Positions 34,016 to 43,200 of a stretch of DNA of 64,000 nt are shown here, one piece after another. The position numbers and the translations under genes are program-made. Positions within the stretch are counted from its first letter, which is position 1; each line of letters starts with the position of its first letter. The notes under the pieces are model-generated. The model was not told where the DNA came from, ran no database searches, and was given only the letters and a program-made list of their open reading frames with translations. The stretch is from Paracidovorax avenae ATCC 19860. GTDB taxonomy: Bacteria > Pseudomonadota > Gammaproteobacteria > Burkholderiales > Burkholderiaceae_C. The stretch covers positions 3,782,001 to 3,846,000 of the forward strand of contig NC_015138.1 in the NCBI RefSeq assembly GCF_000176855.2, in the 5' to 3' direction.

Positions 34016-34998
34016 TCCAGCGTCAGGATGGTGGAGCCCGTGGTCCTGCGCGCTTCCAGGTCGCGGTGCGCCTGCTGCACGTCGCGCAGCGGATAGCGCT
34101 GGTCGATGTGGATCGTCACGTCGCCGATCTGCACCACCGCGAACAGGTCGTCCGCCATGGCCTGGGTGGATTCGCGCGTGGCGATGTGCGTGAACAGCGT
34201 CTGCCGCGTCACATAGAGCGAACCCTTGGCCCCCAGCATGCCGGGCGCGAACGCCGGCGCCGGGCCCGAGGCATTGCCGAAGGTGGCCATCAGGCCGAAG
34301 GGGCGCAGGCACTCCAGGGATTTCTCCCACGTGTCCTTGCCCACCGAGTCGTACACCACCTTCACGCCCTTGCCGCCGGTGATCTCCTTCACGCGCGCCG
34401 CGAAATCCTCCGTGCGGTAGTTGATGGCATGCGCCGCGCCGTTGGCGAGCGCGAGCTGGCACTTCTCGTCGCTGCCCGCCGTGCCGATGAGCTGCAGGCC
34501 CAGCGCCTTCGCCCACTGGCAGGCGATCAGCCCCACGCCGCCCGCGGCCGCATGGAACAGCACATGGTCGCCCGGCTGCAGGCCCTCGGCCGGCAGCGTT
34601 TTCTTCAGCAGGTACTGCGCCGTCAGGCCCTTGAGCATCATGGCCGCGCCGGTCTCGAAATCGATCGCGTCGGGCAGCCGGCACACGCACTTTGCGGGCA
34701 GCACGCGCACCTCGGCATAGCTGCCGGGCGGCTGGCTCGCATACGCGGCGCGGTCGCCCACCGACAGGTGCGTCACCCCCGCACCCACGGCCTCGACGAT
34801 GCCGGCGCCTTCCATGCCGATGGTGGCCGGCATCGGCAGCGGGTACAGCCCCGTGCGGTGGTACACGTCGATGAAATTCAGGCCCACGGCATGGTGGCGG
34901 ATGCGGATCTCGCCGGGGCCGGGCTCGCCCACGGTCACGTCGGTCAGGTGCAGTTCTTCGGGACCGCCGTGCTGGCGGATCTGGACGGCAAGGCTCAT
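34012..34998 (-). CDS. NADPH:quinone oxidoreductase, zinc-free MDR family
   Basis: A 328-residue zeta-crystallin/QorA-type reductase. The cofactor fold reads FHAAAGGVGLIACQWAKALG with GSDEKCQLALANGA after it, as in NADPH-binding Qor. The N-terminal GEIRIRHHAVGLNFIDVYHR is the signature of this group, and no zinc cysteines are present. It reduces quinones or enones. It overlaps the Nudix gene by 4 bases and is divergent from the EamA gene with 156 bp between starts. Confidence 0.92.
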   Translation of the reverse strand: MSLAVQIRQHGGPEELHLTDVTVGEPGPGEIRIRHHAVGLNFIDVYHRTGLYPLPMPATIGMEGAGIVEAVGAGVTHLSVGDRAAYASQPPGSYAEVRVLPAKCVCRLPDAIDFETGAAMMLKGLTAQYLLKKTLPAEGLQPGDHVLFHAAAGGVGLIACQWAKALGLQLIGTAGSDEKCQLALANGAAHAINYRTEDFAARVKEITGGKGVKVVYDSVGKDTWEKSLECLRPFGLMATFGNASGPAPAFAPGMLGAKGSLYVTRQTLFTHIATRESTQAMADDLFAVVQIGDVTIHIDQRYPLRDVQQAHRDLEARRTTGSTILTLE

Positions 34999-35154
34999 GC
35001 GGTGTCTCCTGCGATGGAAGAAAAGGCGGGAAAGCGAAAAAAAACGGGACGACCGGACGGGGACGGTCCCGGAAGGCGGAATGGCCCCACGCGGCGGCCG
35101 CCGTGCATCCTGCCACGGATCGGCGACGCCCGCAGGCCGGTACATTTCCCGGAC

Positions 35155-36057
35155 ATGACACAACGACTCTCGCCCGGCACCACGGCCCTGCTGGTGGCCG
35201 CGCCGCTGCTCTGGGCCGGCAACGCGGTCACCGGCCGCCTCGTGCACGATCTCATCTCGCCCGTCGCCCTCAACTTCATCCGCTGGGCCCTGGCCTTCCT
35301 CGTGCTGCTGCCCCTGGCCCATGGCGTGCTGCGCCGCGGCAGCCCGCTGTGGACGCACTGGCGCCGCTACGCGATGCTCGGCCTGCTGGGCATCGGCTGC
35401 TACAACGCGCTGCAGTACATGGCCCTGCAGACCTCCACGCCGCTCAACGTCACCCTCGTCGGCTCGAGCCTGCCGGTCTGGATGCTCGCCATCGGCTCGC
35501 TCTGCTTCGGCGTGCGCGTGGCACGCGCGCAGGCGGCGGGTGCCATCCTGTCCATGGCCGGGGTGCTGGTCGTGCTCAGCCGCGGCGAATGGTCGCAACT
35601 GCTGGCGCTGCGGCTCGTGCCGGGCGACCTGTACATGGTGCTGGCCACCATCTCCTGGGCCTTCTACAGCTGGCTGCTCTCGCGCACCACCGAGCCCGCG
35701 GGCCTGCGCGCCGACTGGGCCGCCTTCCTCATGGCGCAGATGGTGTTCGGCCTCGCATGGTCCGGCGCCTTCGCGGCCGGCGAATGGACCCTCGGCCACG
35801 CCCACGCCACCTGGGGCTGGCCGCTCGTGGCCGCCCTCGCCTTCATCGCGCTCGGCCCCGCCCTGCTCGCCTACCGCTGCTGGGGCGTGGGCGTGCAGCG
35901 CGCCGGCCCGGCCGTGGCAGGATTCTTCATCAACCTCACTCCCCTCTTCGCCGCCCTGCTCTCCGCCCTGGTGCTGGGCGAGACGCCGCACCTGTACCAC
36001 GGCGCGGCGTTCGCGCTGATCGTGGCGGGGATCGTGGTGTCGTCGAGGCGGGGGTGA
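35155..36057 (+). CDS. EamA/DMT-family transporter
   Basis: A 300-residue inner-membrane protein with two EamA repeats of five helices each (ALLVAAPLLWAGNAVTGRLV in the first, DLYMVLATISWAFYSWLLSR in the second). RhaT/YdcZ-like drug or metabolite exporters have this build, but the substrate cannot be read. It is divergent from the quinone oxidoreductase gene. It ends 15 bp before the convergent end of the small membrane protein gene that starts the secretion island. Confidence 0.9.
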   Translation: MTQRLSPGTTALLVAAPLLWAGNAVTGRLVHDLISPVALNFIRWALAFLVLLPLAHGVLRRGSPLWTHWRRYAMLGLLGIGCYNALQYMALQTSTPLNVTLVGSSLPVWMLAIGSLCFGVRVARAQAAGAILSMAGVLVVLSRGEWSQLLALRLVPGDLYMVLATISWAFYSWLLSRTTEPAGLRADWAAFLMAQMVFGLAWSGAFAAGEWTLGHAHATWGWPLVAALAFIALGPALLAYRCWGVGVQRAGPAVAGFFINLTPLFAALLSALVLGETPHLYHGAAFALIVAGIVVSSRRG

Positions 36058-36072
36058 AGACTCTCGCGCCAA

Positions 36073-36357
36073 TCAAGCGAAGACCAGCAGCAGCGCTCCT
36101 GACAGCATCAGCACGGCGGGCAGCCATCGCTCCCGCATGCGAGTGGCCTTTGCCATGGCGAAGGCCTCCAGGAGCACGATCGCAATGAAAACGGCGACGA
36201 CCACCACTCTTCCGCTGCTCCCGCCTTCGATGCTCCCCGGCGGAATCGAAGGATCCATTGCGTACAGCACATCGTACTTGTCGCCGGACATTAGGAACAT
36301 CGCGAGCAGGCCGGCGATGCATACCAGGTGGATGCAGAGACGCAGGGGTTTGTGCAT
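36073..36357 (-). CDS. small membrane protein (94 aa), possible immunity or holin-like partner
   Basis: Hydrophobic segments at ~7-23 (LCIHLVCIAGLLAMFLM), ~50-68 (VVVVAVFIAIVLLEAF) and ~78-94 (LPAVLMLSGALLLVF) predict two or three membrane spans with a ~25-residue loop containing DPSIPPGSIEGG. It starts 3 bp after the stop of the lytic-transglycosylase-like gene, so the two are co-expressed. It may protect against that enzyme in the periplasm or help it across the membrane. I recognise no family. Confidence 0.62.
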   Translation of the reverse strand: MHKPLRLCIHLVCIAGLLAMFLMSGDKYDVLYAMDPSIPPGSIEGGSSGRVVVVAVFIAIVLLEAFAMAKATRMRERWLPAVLMLSGALLLVFA

Positions 36358-36360
36358 GGC

Positions 36361-37017
36361 TTACTGGATCAGTTGACTGAAGCGGTTCCAGAATTTCACG
36401 ATGAAATTGCCGTAGCTGGTGTTCTTCCTGATCTGCTCCAACGTCAGTCCCACTCCGCGGTTGTATCTGGCGCCAATGATGCGGACCTCCTCCTGTCCCA
36501 ATGGAGCGGAAAAGCCATCGTGTGCGGCCAATTGGCTCAGATGCTTGGCGACCACTTCGATGTTGAACACATCTTTCTGCAAGCATTCGGCCAATCCGCG
36601 GGCTTGGCTGGAAGTCAGCTCCGAGGGATTAAGCCCGAGCGTTTCAGCCGCAGCGCGTATCTGAATGCTGACGGCTCCGAAGGACGTCTTGTTGGGATGG
36701 TTGGTAATCGCCTGTTTGTCTGTCCACGGAGGGCCGCTCCAGTCGAACGACCTGATCTCGAAAGCCACCCGATCGATGAAGCTGGGATCGCCCCCCACTT
36801 CGATCCAGCAAACGCCCGCCAACAATTCCGGCGGCAAATGGTACTTTTTCGATTCGTTGACGATGAACTGCTTGTTATGCCGGACCCAGGCGTCCTTGAA
36901 CTTCTGAATGTAGGCCCGGCCTCCTCCCCATCGGGCCGGTACTAATTTCCAAGCGAAGAGGTCGATGACTCCCCACCCTGGAGATCCATTCGACACATTG
37001 CAAACCGCGTCACCCAT
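36361..37017 (-). CDS. lytic-transglycosylase/lysozyme-fold protein, possible antibacterial effector
   Basis: A 218-residue protein without a signal peptide. The sequence LPPELLAGVCWIEVGG places a Glu (E73) where soluble lytic transglycosylases have their catalytic acid, and TSFGAVSIQIRAA resembles their SxGxxQI motif. The C-terminal ARYNRG fits the third motif (AYNxG). It should therefore cut peptidoglycan. A muramidase without its own signal, at the edge of a VgrG/Rhs island and followed within 3 bp by a membrane protein, suggests a type VI effector with its immunity protein. Delivery is inference. Base composition is lower in GC than the flanking genes. Confidence 0.72.
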   Translation of the reverse strand: MGDAVCNVSNGSPGWGVIDLFAWKLVPARWGGGRAYIQKFKDAWVRHNKQFIVNESKKYHLPPELLAGVCWIEVGGDPSFIDRVAFEIRSFDWSGPPWTDKQAITNHPNKTSFGAVSIQIRAAAETLGLNPSELTSSQARGLAECLQKDVFNIEVVAKHLSQLAAHDGFSAPLGQEEVRIIGARYNRGVGLTLEQIRKNTSYGNFIVKFWNRFSQLIQ

Positions 37018-37237
37018 GCCCTCGTCCCTCCTTGCCTTTTCATGTCTTCCCAGCGGTGAACCGGTGGGGAGCGGTCGAATTCTGACAGGGCCTACTACGG
37101 ATGAGCGTTCTCTTTTCTTTCAGCAGAAACAGGGCGTATCAGATTCTTACACGAAAAAAATGAGGTGTTCAGCCGTCGTCTATGAGCGACCCGGGTCTGC
37201 GCAACGGTCAATGTAAAGCGCGTGTCGCTCGCGTGTC

Positions 37238-37882
37238 TCAATCGCAGCGCGCTGCCTGCCACGTGAGCTGGTAGCGCAGCGACTGCACCACCTTGTCCGA
37301 CGCCTTGCCGTCCACCAGCGCGCGGCGGGTGGACTGCAGCGTGATCTGCTTGCCGTCAGCCGACCAGCGCAGCGTGGCTTCGTAGGCGTTGGGGCCGAAC
37401 TTCGTATCGCGCGGACAGCTCGCCTGCACGCTGAACGATAGCTTGTCTTCGCGCGTGGCCTGCGGCTCGCAGCCCGCCACGCCCATCAGCGCAGCCATCG
37501 GCAGGAAGGACGCATTGGTTTCGTCCATGCACATGGTTTCGGTCTCGCGGCCGGGTTTGCCATCCGCGCCCGTTTCCGTCGATTCGGAGAGGAACTTGCC
37601 GCGCCGGAAGGCCTTCGCGGCGCGGTCGGGATCGATGGGCTGGATGGAGGAAGCCGGAGATGCACCGCCGCCCTTGGCAGCGCTGGCGCCGATACCGGCC
37701 GCCTGCCATTGCACATGCCGGCCGCCGGGCATGCGGCTGTCCGTGCGGTTGCCCAGCGCGTCGTAGGCATGGCGCCAGGCATAGCGCCCCAGGGTGCCGG
37801 CCCCGTCCGGTGCCAGGTGCTCCTGCACTTCCTCGACGAGGCGCGAGAGCGGGTCGCAGGCAAAGGCAAACTCTCGGCCAAA
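37238..37882 (-). pseudogene. rhs core remnant joined in frame to the 3' end of another gene
   Basis: Reading on the minus strand, the first ~58 codons (FACDPLSRLVEEVQEH, APDGAGTLGRYAWRHAYDAL, GNRTDSRMPGGRHVQW) copy the Rhs core encoded at 41897-42060. At the point where the intact Rhs continues with LYYGSGHLHQ, the frame switches to AAGIGASAAKGG and a ~135-residue tail with paired cysteines (TMCMDE, AGCEPQ, ASCPRD, end AARCD), which resembles DUF3617-type periplasmic proteins that have lost their signal peptide. No ATG starts the frame; a GTG at 37828 is possible. A TGA directly precedes it. Most simply this is a recombination scar. Confidence 0.75.
37705..37868 (-). repeat. partial rhs duplicate (pairs with 41897-42060)
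   Basis: About 164 bases aligned by eye differ from 41897-42060 at only six or so positions. The identity is at DNA level and in the same orientation, so it marks a former second rhs copy or a recombination product about 4.2 kb from the intact gene. Confidence 0.9.
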
Positions 37883-38440
37883 TCAATGGCCGCGAGCTAG
37901 AACTTTCTGGAGGTCAAACACCGGCAGCCAGGACGCCCCGACCCAGTCGCCAGTGCGCACCAGACTCATGGTCTTCAGTGTCTTGGCCGGGCCATCGAAT
38001 GAGCATTGCACGGCCCATGTCTGTCCGTCGAACCCAGGTACCAGGAAGCAGGCCATCGCAGGCAAGGCCAGCGCGGCTTCATCGTCCTTTTCCGCCAGCA
38101 GCGCCACGACATCGCTCGAGGTGGCAGTAGCGATATCAAGCCCACGGGGCCATTCCCCCTTCCAAGGCTTCGCAGGCCGGGACAGGGGGGTGTGGAAGGT
38201 CAACGCGTGCAGTCCCCACAGCTGCTCGTGATCGGGCAGATCGGGGGCCATGCATTGCATCATCAAGTCCACCCCCAGGCTCTCCACGCTCACATGGTAT
38301 GGATCCGTGCCATGGCTTTGGCGCAGGTTGGAGACCGGGGGCTGAAGCGACAGCAGGGCGCGATGCAGCGGCTCCTGACGGCTGTAGCGGCCCAGGTTGC
38401 GCAACAGCATGTCCGGTAGAGGATCGAATCGGGAAGGCAT
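37883..38440 (-). CDS. hypothetical protein of the Rhs island (185 aa)
   Basis: I recognise no family. The protein is soluble, begins MPSRFDPLPDMLLRNLGRYS and has a central QLWGLHALTFHTPLSRPAKP and a C-terminal GASWLPVFDLQKVLARGH. A ribosome site (CAGGAG) precedes the ATG at 38440; the GTG at 38464 is a weaker alternative. The stop touches the rhs remnant. It follows the TPR gene by 26 bp, so it is part of the same string of small genes behind the Rhs toxin, where immunity or accessory proteins are usual. Confidence 0.65.
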   Translation of the reverse strand: MPSRFDPLPDMLLRNLGRYSRQEPLHRALLSLQPPVSNLRQSHGTDPYHVSVESLGVDLMMQCMAPDLPDHEQLWGLHALTFHTPLSRPAKPWKGEWPRGLDIATATSSDVVALLAEKDDEAALALPAMACFLVPGFDGQTWAVQCSFDGPAKTLKTMSLVRTGDWVGASWLPVFDLQKVLARGH

Positions 38441-38466
38441 GCCGCAAACTCCTGGAAGGGTCACCC

Positions 38467-38919
38467 CTAAGAGCGATCCGATTGCAGGAACGCAAGGTAC
38501 TTCGGATCCTCATCAGAAAAAAGCTGGTCGCCTTCCTGCATGTGGGCCTGGGCCAGCATGTGCCTGGCTTGCGCCAACTCCCCCAGTTCAAACAGCGACT
38601 GCCCCGCTCGCAGCAGGAGATAGGGGTTGCTGATGCCGTCCGGTCCGCTCATCGCGTCGAGGAAGGAAATCTTTGCCATCTTGAAGTCGCCGAGATCGAA
38701 GTAGGCTTCACCCAACGTACCGTTGAGCCAGGTCCAGGCCTCCCAATCTGGCTGGGGCTCAGGCAGCATGTCCAGCGCCTGGTGCAAGGGCTCGATCGCT
38801 GCCGAAGGCCGGCCGCTCTCCAGCGCTTCATTGGCTTTTTCCGAAAGCGCCGTGATTTTTTGATGGATGTCATCGGGCAACTGTGGGCCGTCGTCTTCCT
38901 CGAAATCGTCTTCTGCCAT
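38467..38919 (-). CDS. TPR-like small protein, Rhs-associated (150 aa)
   Basis: An acidic N terminus (MAEDDFEEDDGPQLPDD) is followed by helical TPR-like pairs (ALSEKANEALESGRPSAAIE; YLLLRAGQSLFELGELAQAR) and a C-terminal SDEDPKYLAFL motif. The neighbouring gene at 38919-39359 ends with the same kind of block (GEDPKYLKFA), so the two are paralogues. Proteins ending in EDPKYxxFL are frequently encoded next to polymorphic toxins and are likely immunity or chaperone factors; this is from memory of such loci. Its ATG overlaps the preceding TAA by one base. Confidence 0.75.
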   Translation of the reverse strand: MAEDDFEEDDGPQLPDDIHQKITALSEKANEALESGRPSAAIEPLHQALDMLPEPQPDWEAWTWLNGTLGEAYFDLGDFKMAKISFLDAMSGPDGISNPYLLLRAGQSLFELGELAQARHMLAQAHMQEGDQLFSDEDPKYLAFLQSDRS

Positions 38920-39359
38920 TACTTGGTCGCCTTCTTCATTTGGTCCAACGCGAACTTCAGGTACTTGGGATCTTCACCGACGTATCCTCTCCGGCCTCCC
39001 ATTTCATAGGCTTTTATGAGTTCCTTGGCAGCCAACTGCTCTCGCCCTGATTCCAGATAGACCTTCCCAAGCATAATGTAAGGCTCAGGATCGTTCTCAA
39101 GTAGTTCGCATTTAAACAGCTCCCTTGCCCAAAATTCGGCTTGCAAATAATTCTTTTGAGCAAGATAAAAATTAAAAATATCTTTAATCAAACTCATGGA
39201 AGAACTCCAGAGATATTTAGACTCTGGATATAGGCCCCAGACCAAGAGCAACATTTTCTCGGCCTTTTGGCAATCATTTGACTTTATTGCTTGCTGGTAC
39301 AGCCTCCCGTACTCTATCTCTTTTTGGCCTATCTCTGGCGGAAGTTCTTTTGCCGGCAT
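38919..39359 (-). CDS. TPR-like small protein, AT-rich paralogue (146 aa)
   Basis: Helical repeats (YGRLYQQAIKSNDCQKAEKM; YIMLGKVYLESGREQLAAKE) end in YVGEDPKYLKFALDQM. The codon use is clearly AT-richer than that of its paralogue at 38467, so the pair was acquired at different times or from different donors. It follows the SMI1/KNR4 gene after a 205-bp AT-rich gap. Likely an immunity or accessory protein of a toxin that is no longer present. Confidence 0.75.
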   Translation of the reverse strand: MPAKELPPEIGQKEIEYGRLYQQAIKSNDCQKAEKMLLLVWGLYPESKYLWSSSMSLIKDIFNFYLAQKNYLQAEFWARELFKCELLENDPEPYIMLGKVYLESGREQLAAKELIKAYEMGGRRGYVGEDPKYLKFALDQMKKATK

Positions 39360-39426
39360 CCAAAAATCTCCTTCAATTTAAAGGTTTTTCATATTTTATC
39401 CCCAATTTCGACCCCATCGACCCATT

Positions 39427-39457
39427 GATCGAGAGGTGATCGAGAGGTGATCGAGAA
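39427..39457. repeat. short tandem repeat, 11-bp unit
   Basis: GATCGAGAGGT occurs twice in direct succession and a third, partial unit (GATCGAGAA) follows. It lies in the AT-rich gap 39360-39564, which otherwise shows no gene. Confidence 0.85.
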
Positions 39458-39564
39458 CATAATTATCTGGATTTTTCATAAACGCTCTGACTTCAGGAGA
39501 TCGAGCGCCATACTGGCGGCCTTCTTGATTCCACCAAGAAAACAGCATCCTTCGGAGAATGAGG

Positions 39565-40203
39565 CTAATCAATTTTTATATTAATTCTTGAACCATCCGG
39601 CATATCTTTGATTTGTAATGCAATAGAAGCCCGGTACTTCATTGCCTTAACAGAGTCCAAGGCATAAAGATTTTCCACCTCATACTCACCGCCTGTGACA
39701 AAAGGAATTTTCGGCAGCAATCTACTTCCCTGAGGAATTGGACCATGAACTTCTTGCCATTCATGTGCCAAAGAATGACCGGTATAAAAATCATAGTCAC
39801 CCATAATCTCTGACGCCCAATCGTTCAATGAATCTGCAATCTCCTCCGTCTCCCCTGTCTCAGGGTCGAAGGTGGAAATTTTTTCATCCTTTATAAAAAA
39901 TTGATTTCCAAAAACATCTTCGGCAAAAAAATACCCTAACGGATCCAAATCCTTGTAGTCACTCCGCCACAGATCACTGGAGTTCCAACGCTCAATGGAA
40001 AGGTCCTTGCAAGCCTCATCTGCACTGAAAAAATGTAGAGCACCTTCAAATCCATAACCACCGTTCATTTTCAACAACATGTAGTGCAGTTCTTCACCTA
40101 TAGAACCTGCACAATTGCGAAATACTTGAACATCAGCCTTCAGCGCGGAGTCAGACGCAGGAGCGCATAAACTCAAGAGCTTATCGATTTCTTTCTTTGA
40201 CAT
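39565..40203 (-). CDS. SMI1/KNR4 (SUKH)-family immunity protein
   Basis: A 212-residue protein. The SUKH pattern is visible: an N-terminal helix (KKEIDKLLSLC), ELHYMLLKMNGGYGFEGALH, DPLGYFFAEDVFGNQFF, and an acidic strand-rich end before EIMGDYDFYTG. SUKH proteins neutralise nuclease and other toxins of polymorphic systems. The ATG overlaps the TAA of the Rhs gene (TAATG), so it is the cognate immunity gene of the Rhs nuclease tip. Base composition is much more AT-rich than the Rhs core, as is usual for exchangeable toxin/immunity cassettes. Confidence 0.87.
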   Translation of the reverse strand: MSKKEIDKLLSLCAPASDSALKADVQVFRNCAGSIGEELHYMLLKMNGGYGFEGALHFFSADEACKDLSIERWNSSDLWRSDYKDLDPLGYFFAEDVFGNQFFIKDEKISTFDPETGETEEIADSLNDWASEIMGDYDFYTGHSLAHEWQEVHGPIPQGSRLLPKIPFVTGGEYEVENLYALDSVKAMKYRASIALQIKDMPDGSRINIKID

Positions 40204-43200
40204 TACTTGACCTTTATCTTTACCTTTGTTCCATTGGGATATGGAGCACATTGATGCCCCATACAAGAGCCAGCCCCTCTATTATCACAGGAATCAATCA
40301 ATTTGACATCTGCACCTTTGCCGCCTTCTTTGAACATAGCGGGAGGATACTCATCCCTATCTTTCGTAGGTTTTGTTTTAACTCCCTTAAGGGATGCCCG
40401 ACGACGGGCTTTAGACCCCGGACGATCAATTGTTAGTTCATCGGGATGCCCTGCAGCGATTGCTTCTTTCACATGTTGAGCCGTCTCAGGATACTTTGAG
40501 CTGTCGATAACAATGCACGGCAATTGACAACCGCAACGCTTACGCTTTTTATTGAGCCCCGCCGGATCCACCCATTCCAACGGATTGGGTGCATATTCAT
40601 AAAAATTCTCACTACCTTCCAGCCCAATTGGATCCTGGTGCACGAATCGCCCCGTCACTGGATCGTAGTACCGATGCCGGTTGTAGTGCAGCCCTGTCTC
40701 GCCATCGAAGTACTGCCCCTGGAACCGCAGCGGCTGCTGCACGAAGCTCAGCGCCTGTACGTCCCCCTTAGCCGCCAGCGCCAAAGGCCGCTCCGCCTGG
40801 GTGAACACCGCCGCGTCGTCCGTACCCGTGCGCATCACCTGCAGCGCCTGCGTCTGCCCCCACACCCGGTAGCTCGCTGCCCACACGATGCGGCCCTGCT
40901 CGTCCGTCAGCTCCTGCGGCGCGCCGATCTGGTCGCATTGGTAGTAGTAGGCGGCGAAATCCTTGGGTCGTGCCCCCTCTTTCTCTGCGGCCTCGCCCTT
41001 CCACTCCGACTCCAGCTTGGCCAGCGGCACGAAGCTGTCCGGCTCGTAGAGGTATTCCGACAGCCTGCTGCCGCGCAGTTCGCCCGCCAGCAGGTCCCCG
41101 TCGTAGAGGAAGGCCGTGCGCCCGAACGCGTCCCGCTTCTCGATGCGCCGGCCCAGCGCGTCGTAGCGGTAGTGGGTGACCTGCTCCGTGGCCGCAGGCT
41201 CCGCATGCCCTTGCGCTTCGGCGGGGCGGTCGCGGTAGCGCACGACGCGCGCCTCCACGATCTGGTGCTCCGGGCTGTAGCGGTAGTGCTGCACCGTGTG
41301 CCAGCCGATGCGCCGCTCGGTGACGTTGCCGTGCAGGTCGTAGGCGAAGCGCAGGTCCTGGTAGACCGCCAGGCGGTTGTGCGGCACAACATCACGCTGG
41401 CCCACGCCGCCGCTCGCCTGCGGCCCCGCGCCCCGGTTGGGGTTGAGCAGGTTGCCGGCCGGGTCGAACGCGAAGGTTTCGCGCTCGGTGGCCTGCTGTT
41501 TGCCGTCACCGCGCTGCGCCGCCAGGATGCGGCCCAGCGGGTCGTAGCGGTAGTGGCTGTCGCCGCGCAGCCCGTCGCGCGTGGCGATCAGGTTGCCGGT
41601 GGGGTCGTAGCGGTACTGCCGCGCGATGCGGTCGCCCGAAGGAAGCTGCGGCAATGCGGGCAGGCCCTGGTCCCGGTCCCGCAGGGCCTGTGGTGACGGC
41701 ATGCCCGGCTGGCCCTGCAGCGCCTGCCGCCGGCCCACCTTGTGCGCCACCAGCCGGCCCATCGGGTCCCAGCCGTAGCGACTTTCCAGCGCGCCCTGCG
41801 TGCGCTCGATCTCCTGGTGCAGCGCGTCGCGCTCGATGTCCGAGAGCACATGCCCGTCCACGCGGATCTGGTGCAGGTGGCCCGAGCCGTAGTAGAGCCA
41901 TTGCACGTGCCGGCCGCCGGGCATGCGGCTGTCCGTGCGGTTGCCCAGCGCGTCGTAGGCATGGCGCCAGGCGTAGCGGCCCAGGGTGCCGGCCCCGTCC
42001 GGTGCCAGGTGCTCCTGGACTTCCTCGACGAGGCGCGAGAGCGGGTCGTAGGCGAAATGCACGCGCGCATCGGCGTTGCCGGCCTGCAGCATGCGGCCCA
42101 GCAGGTCGTAGGCGAAGGTGGTGACATCGCGGCTGCCGGCCCCCTCCTCCACGCCATCGGGCCCCACGTGGGCCTTGGCGACGAGGCGGCCCACCGCGTC
42201 GCGGCGGAACACGGTGCGCTTCGGTAACGGCGCGGCGGGGTCGGGGTCGTACGGCGTGTCCGGGGGCAGCCGCGCGTCGCGCTCGTGCAGTTCGGCCAGC
42301 TCGCCCGCGGCGTTGTAGCGGTAGCGCTGGATGCGGCCGTCGAAGCCGATTTCCTCGATCAGGTTGTCCGCCGCGTCGTAGGTGAAGCGGGTGGTGTCGT
42401 CGTTCTCGTTCTGCAGCGCCACGAGGCGGCCCACGGCGTCGTGCTGGTAGCGCAGCGTGCCGCCGAGTGCGTCCTGGCGCAGCACGGGCTGGTCCAGCCC
42501 GTTATAGGCATAGCGCGTGGCGGCACCCTGCGGGTCGGTGTAGGCGGTGAGGTTGCCCTGCGCGTCGTAGTCGTAGCGGTGCTCCGAGCCGTCGGGCGCC
42601 ACCACGTGGCGCAGCCGGCCCAGGGCGTCGTGGCGGTACCGGGTGGTCTGGCCCAGGGCGTCGGTGGCCGTGAGCAGGTTGCCGAGCGTGTCCCAGGTGT
42701 AGCGCGTGGTCTGGCCGGAGCAGTCGGTGTAGGCGATGAGCTGGCCGGCGTCGTCCCACAGCAGGCGGCGGGTCTTGCCGTGCGCGTCCTCGATGGCCAC
42801 GGGCAGGCCGCGCGCGTCGTGGCGCCAGCGCGTGGCATGGCCCAGCGGATCGACGCGCTCGGCAAGGTTGCCGCGCTCGTCGTATTGCTGGCGCCAGACA
42901 TGGCCCAGCGCATCGGTGATCTCCACCGGCAGGTCGAGGTGGCCGTAGGCGAGGCGCGTGGTGGCGCCGGCCGCGTCGGTCACGGTCAGCAGGTTGCCGC
43001 GCGTATCGAAGCGCCAGCGCGTGGCCCGGCCCAGCGCGTCGCGGGCCTCCTCGGGGTTGCCGGCGGCGTCCAGCCGCGTCTCGGTGCGCACGGGGCGGCC
43101 GTCGGGGCCGGGTTCGGTGATGGCGACGACTTCGTGCGCCGCGTTGTATTCGTAGCTGCTGCGCCGGCCCAGCGCGTCGGTCACGTGGGTAGTGCGCCGG

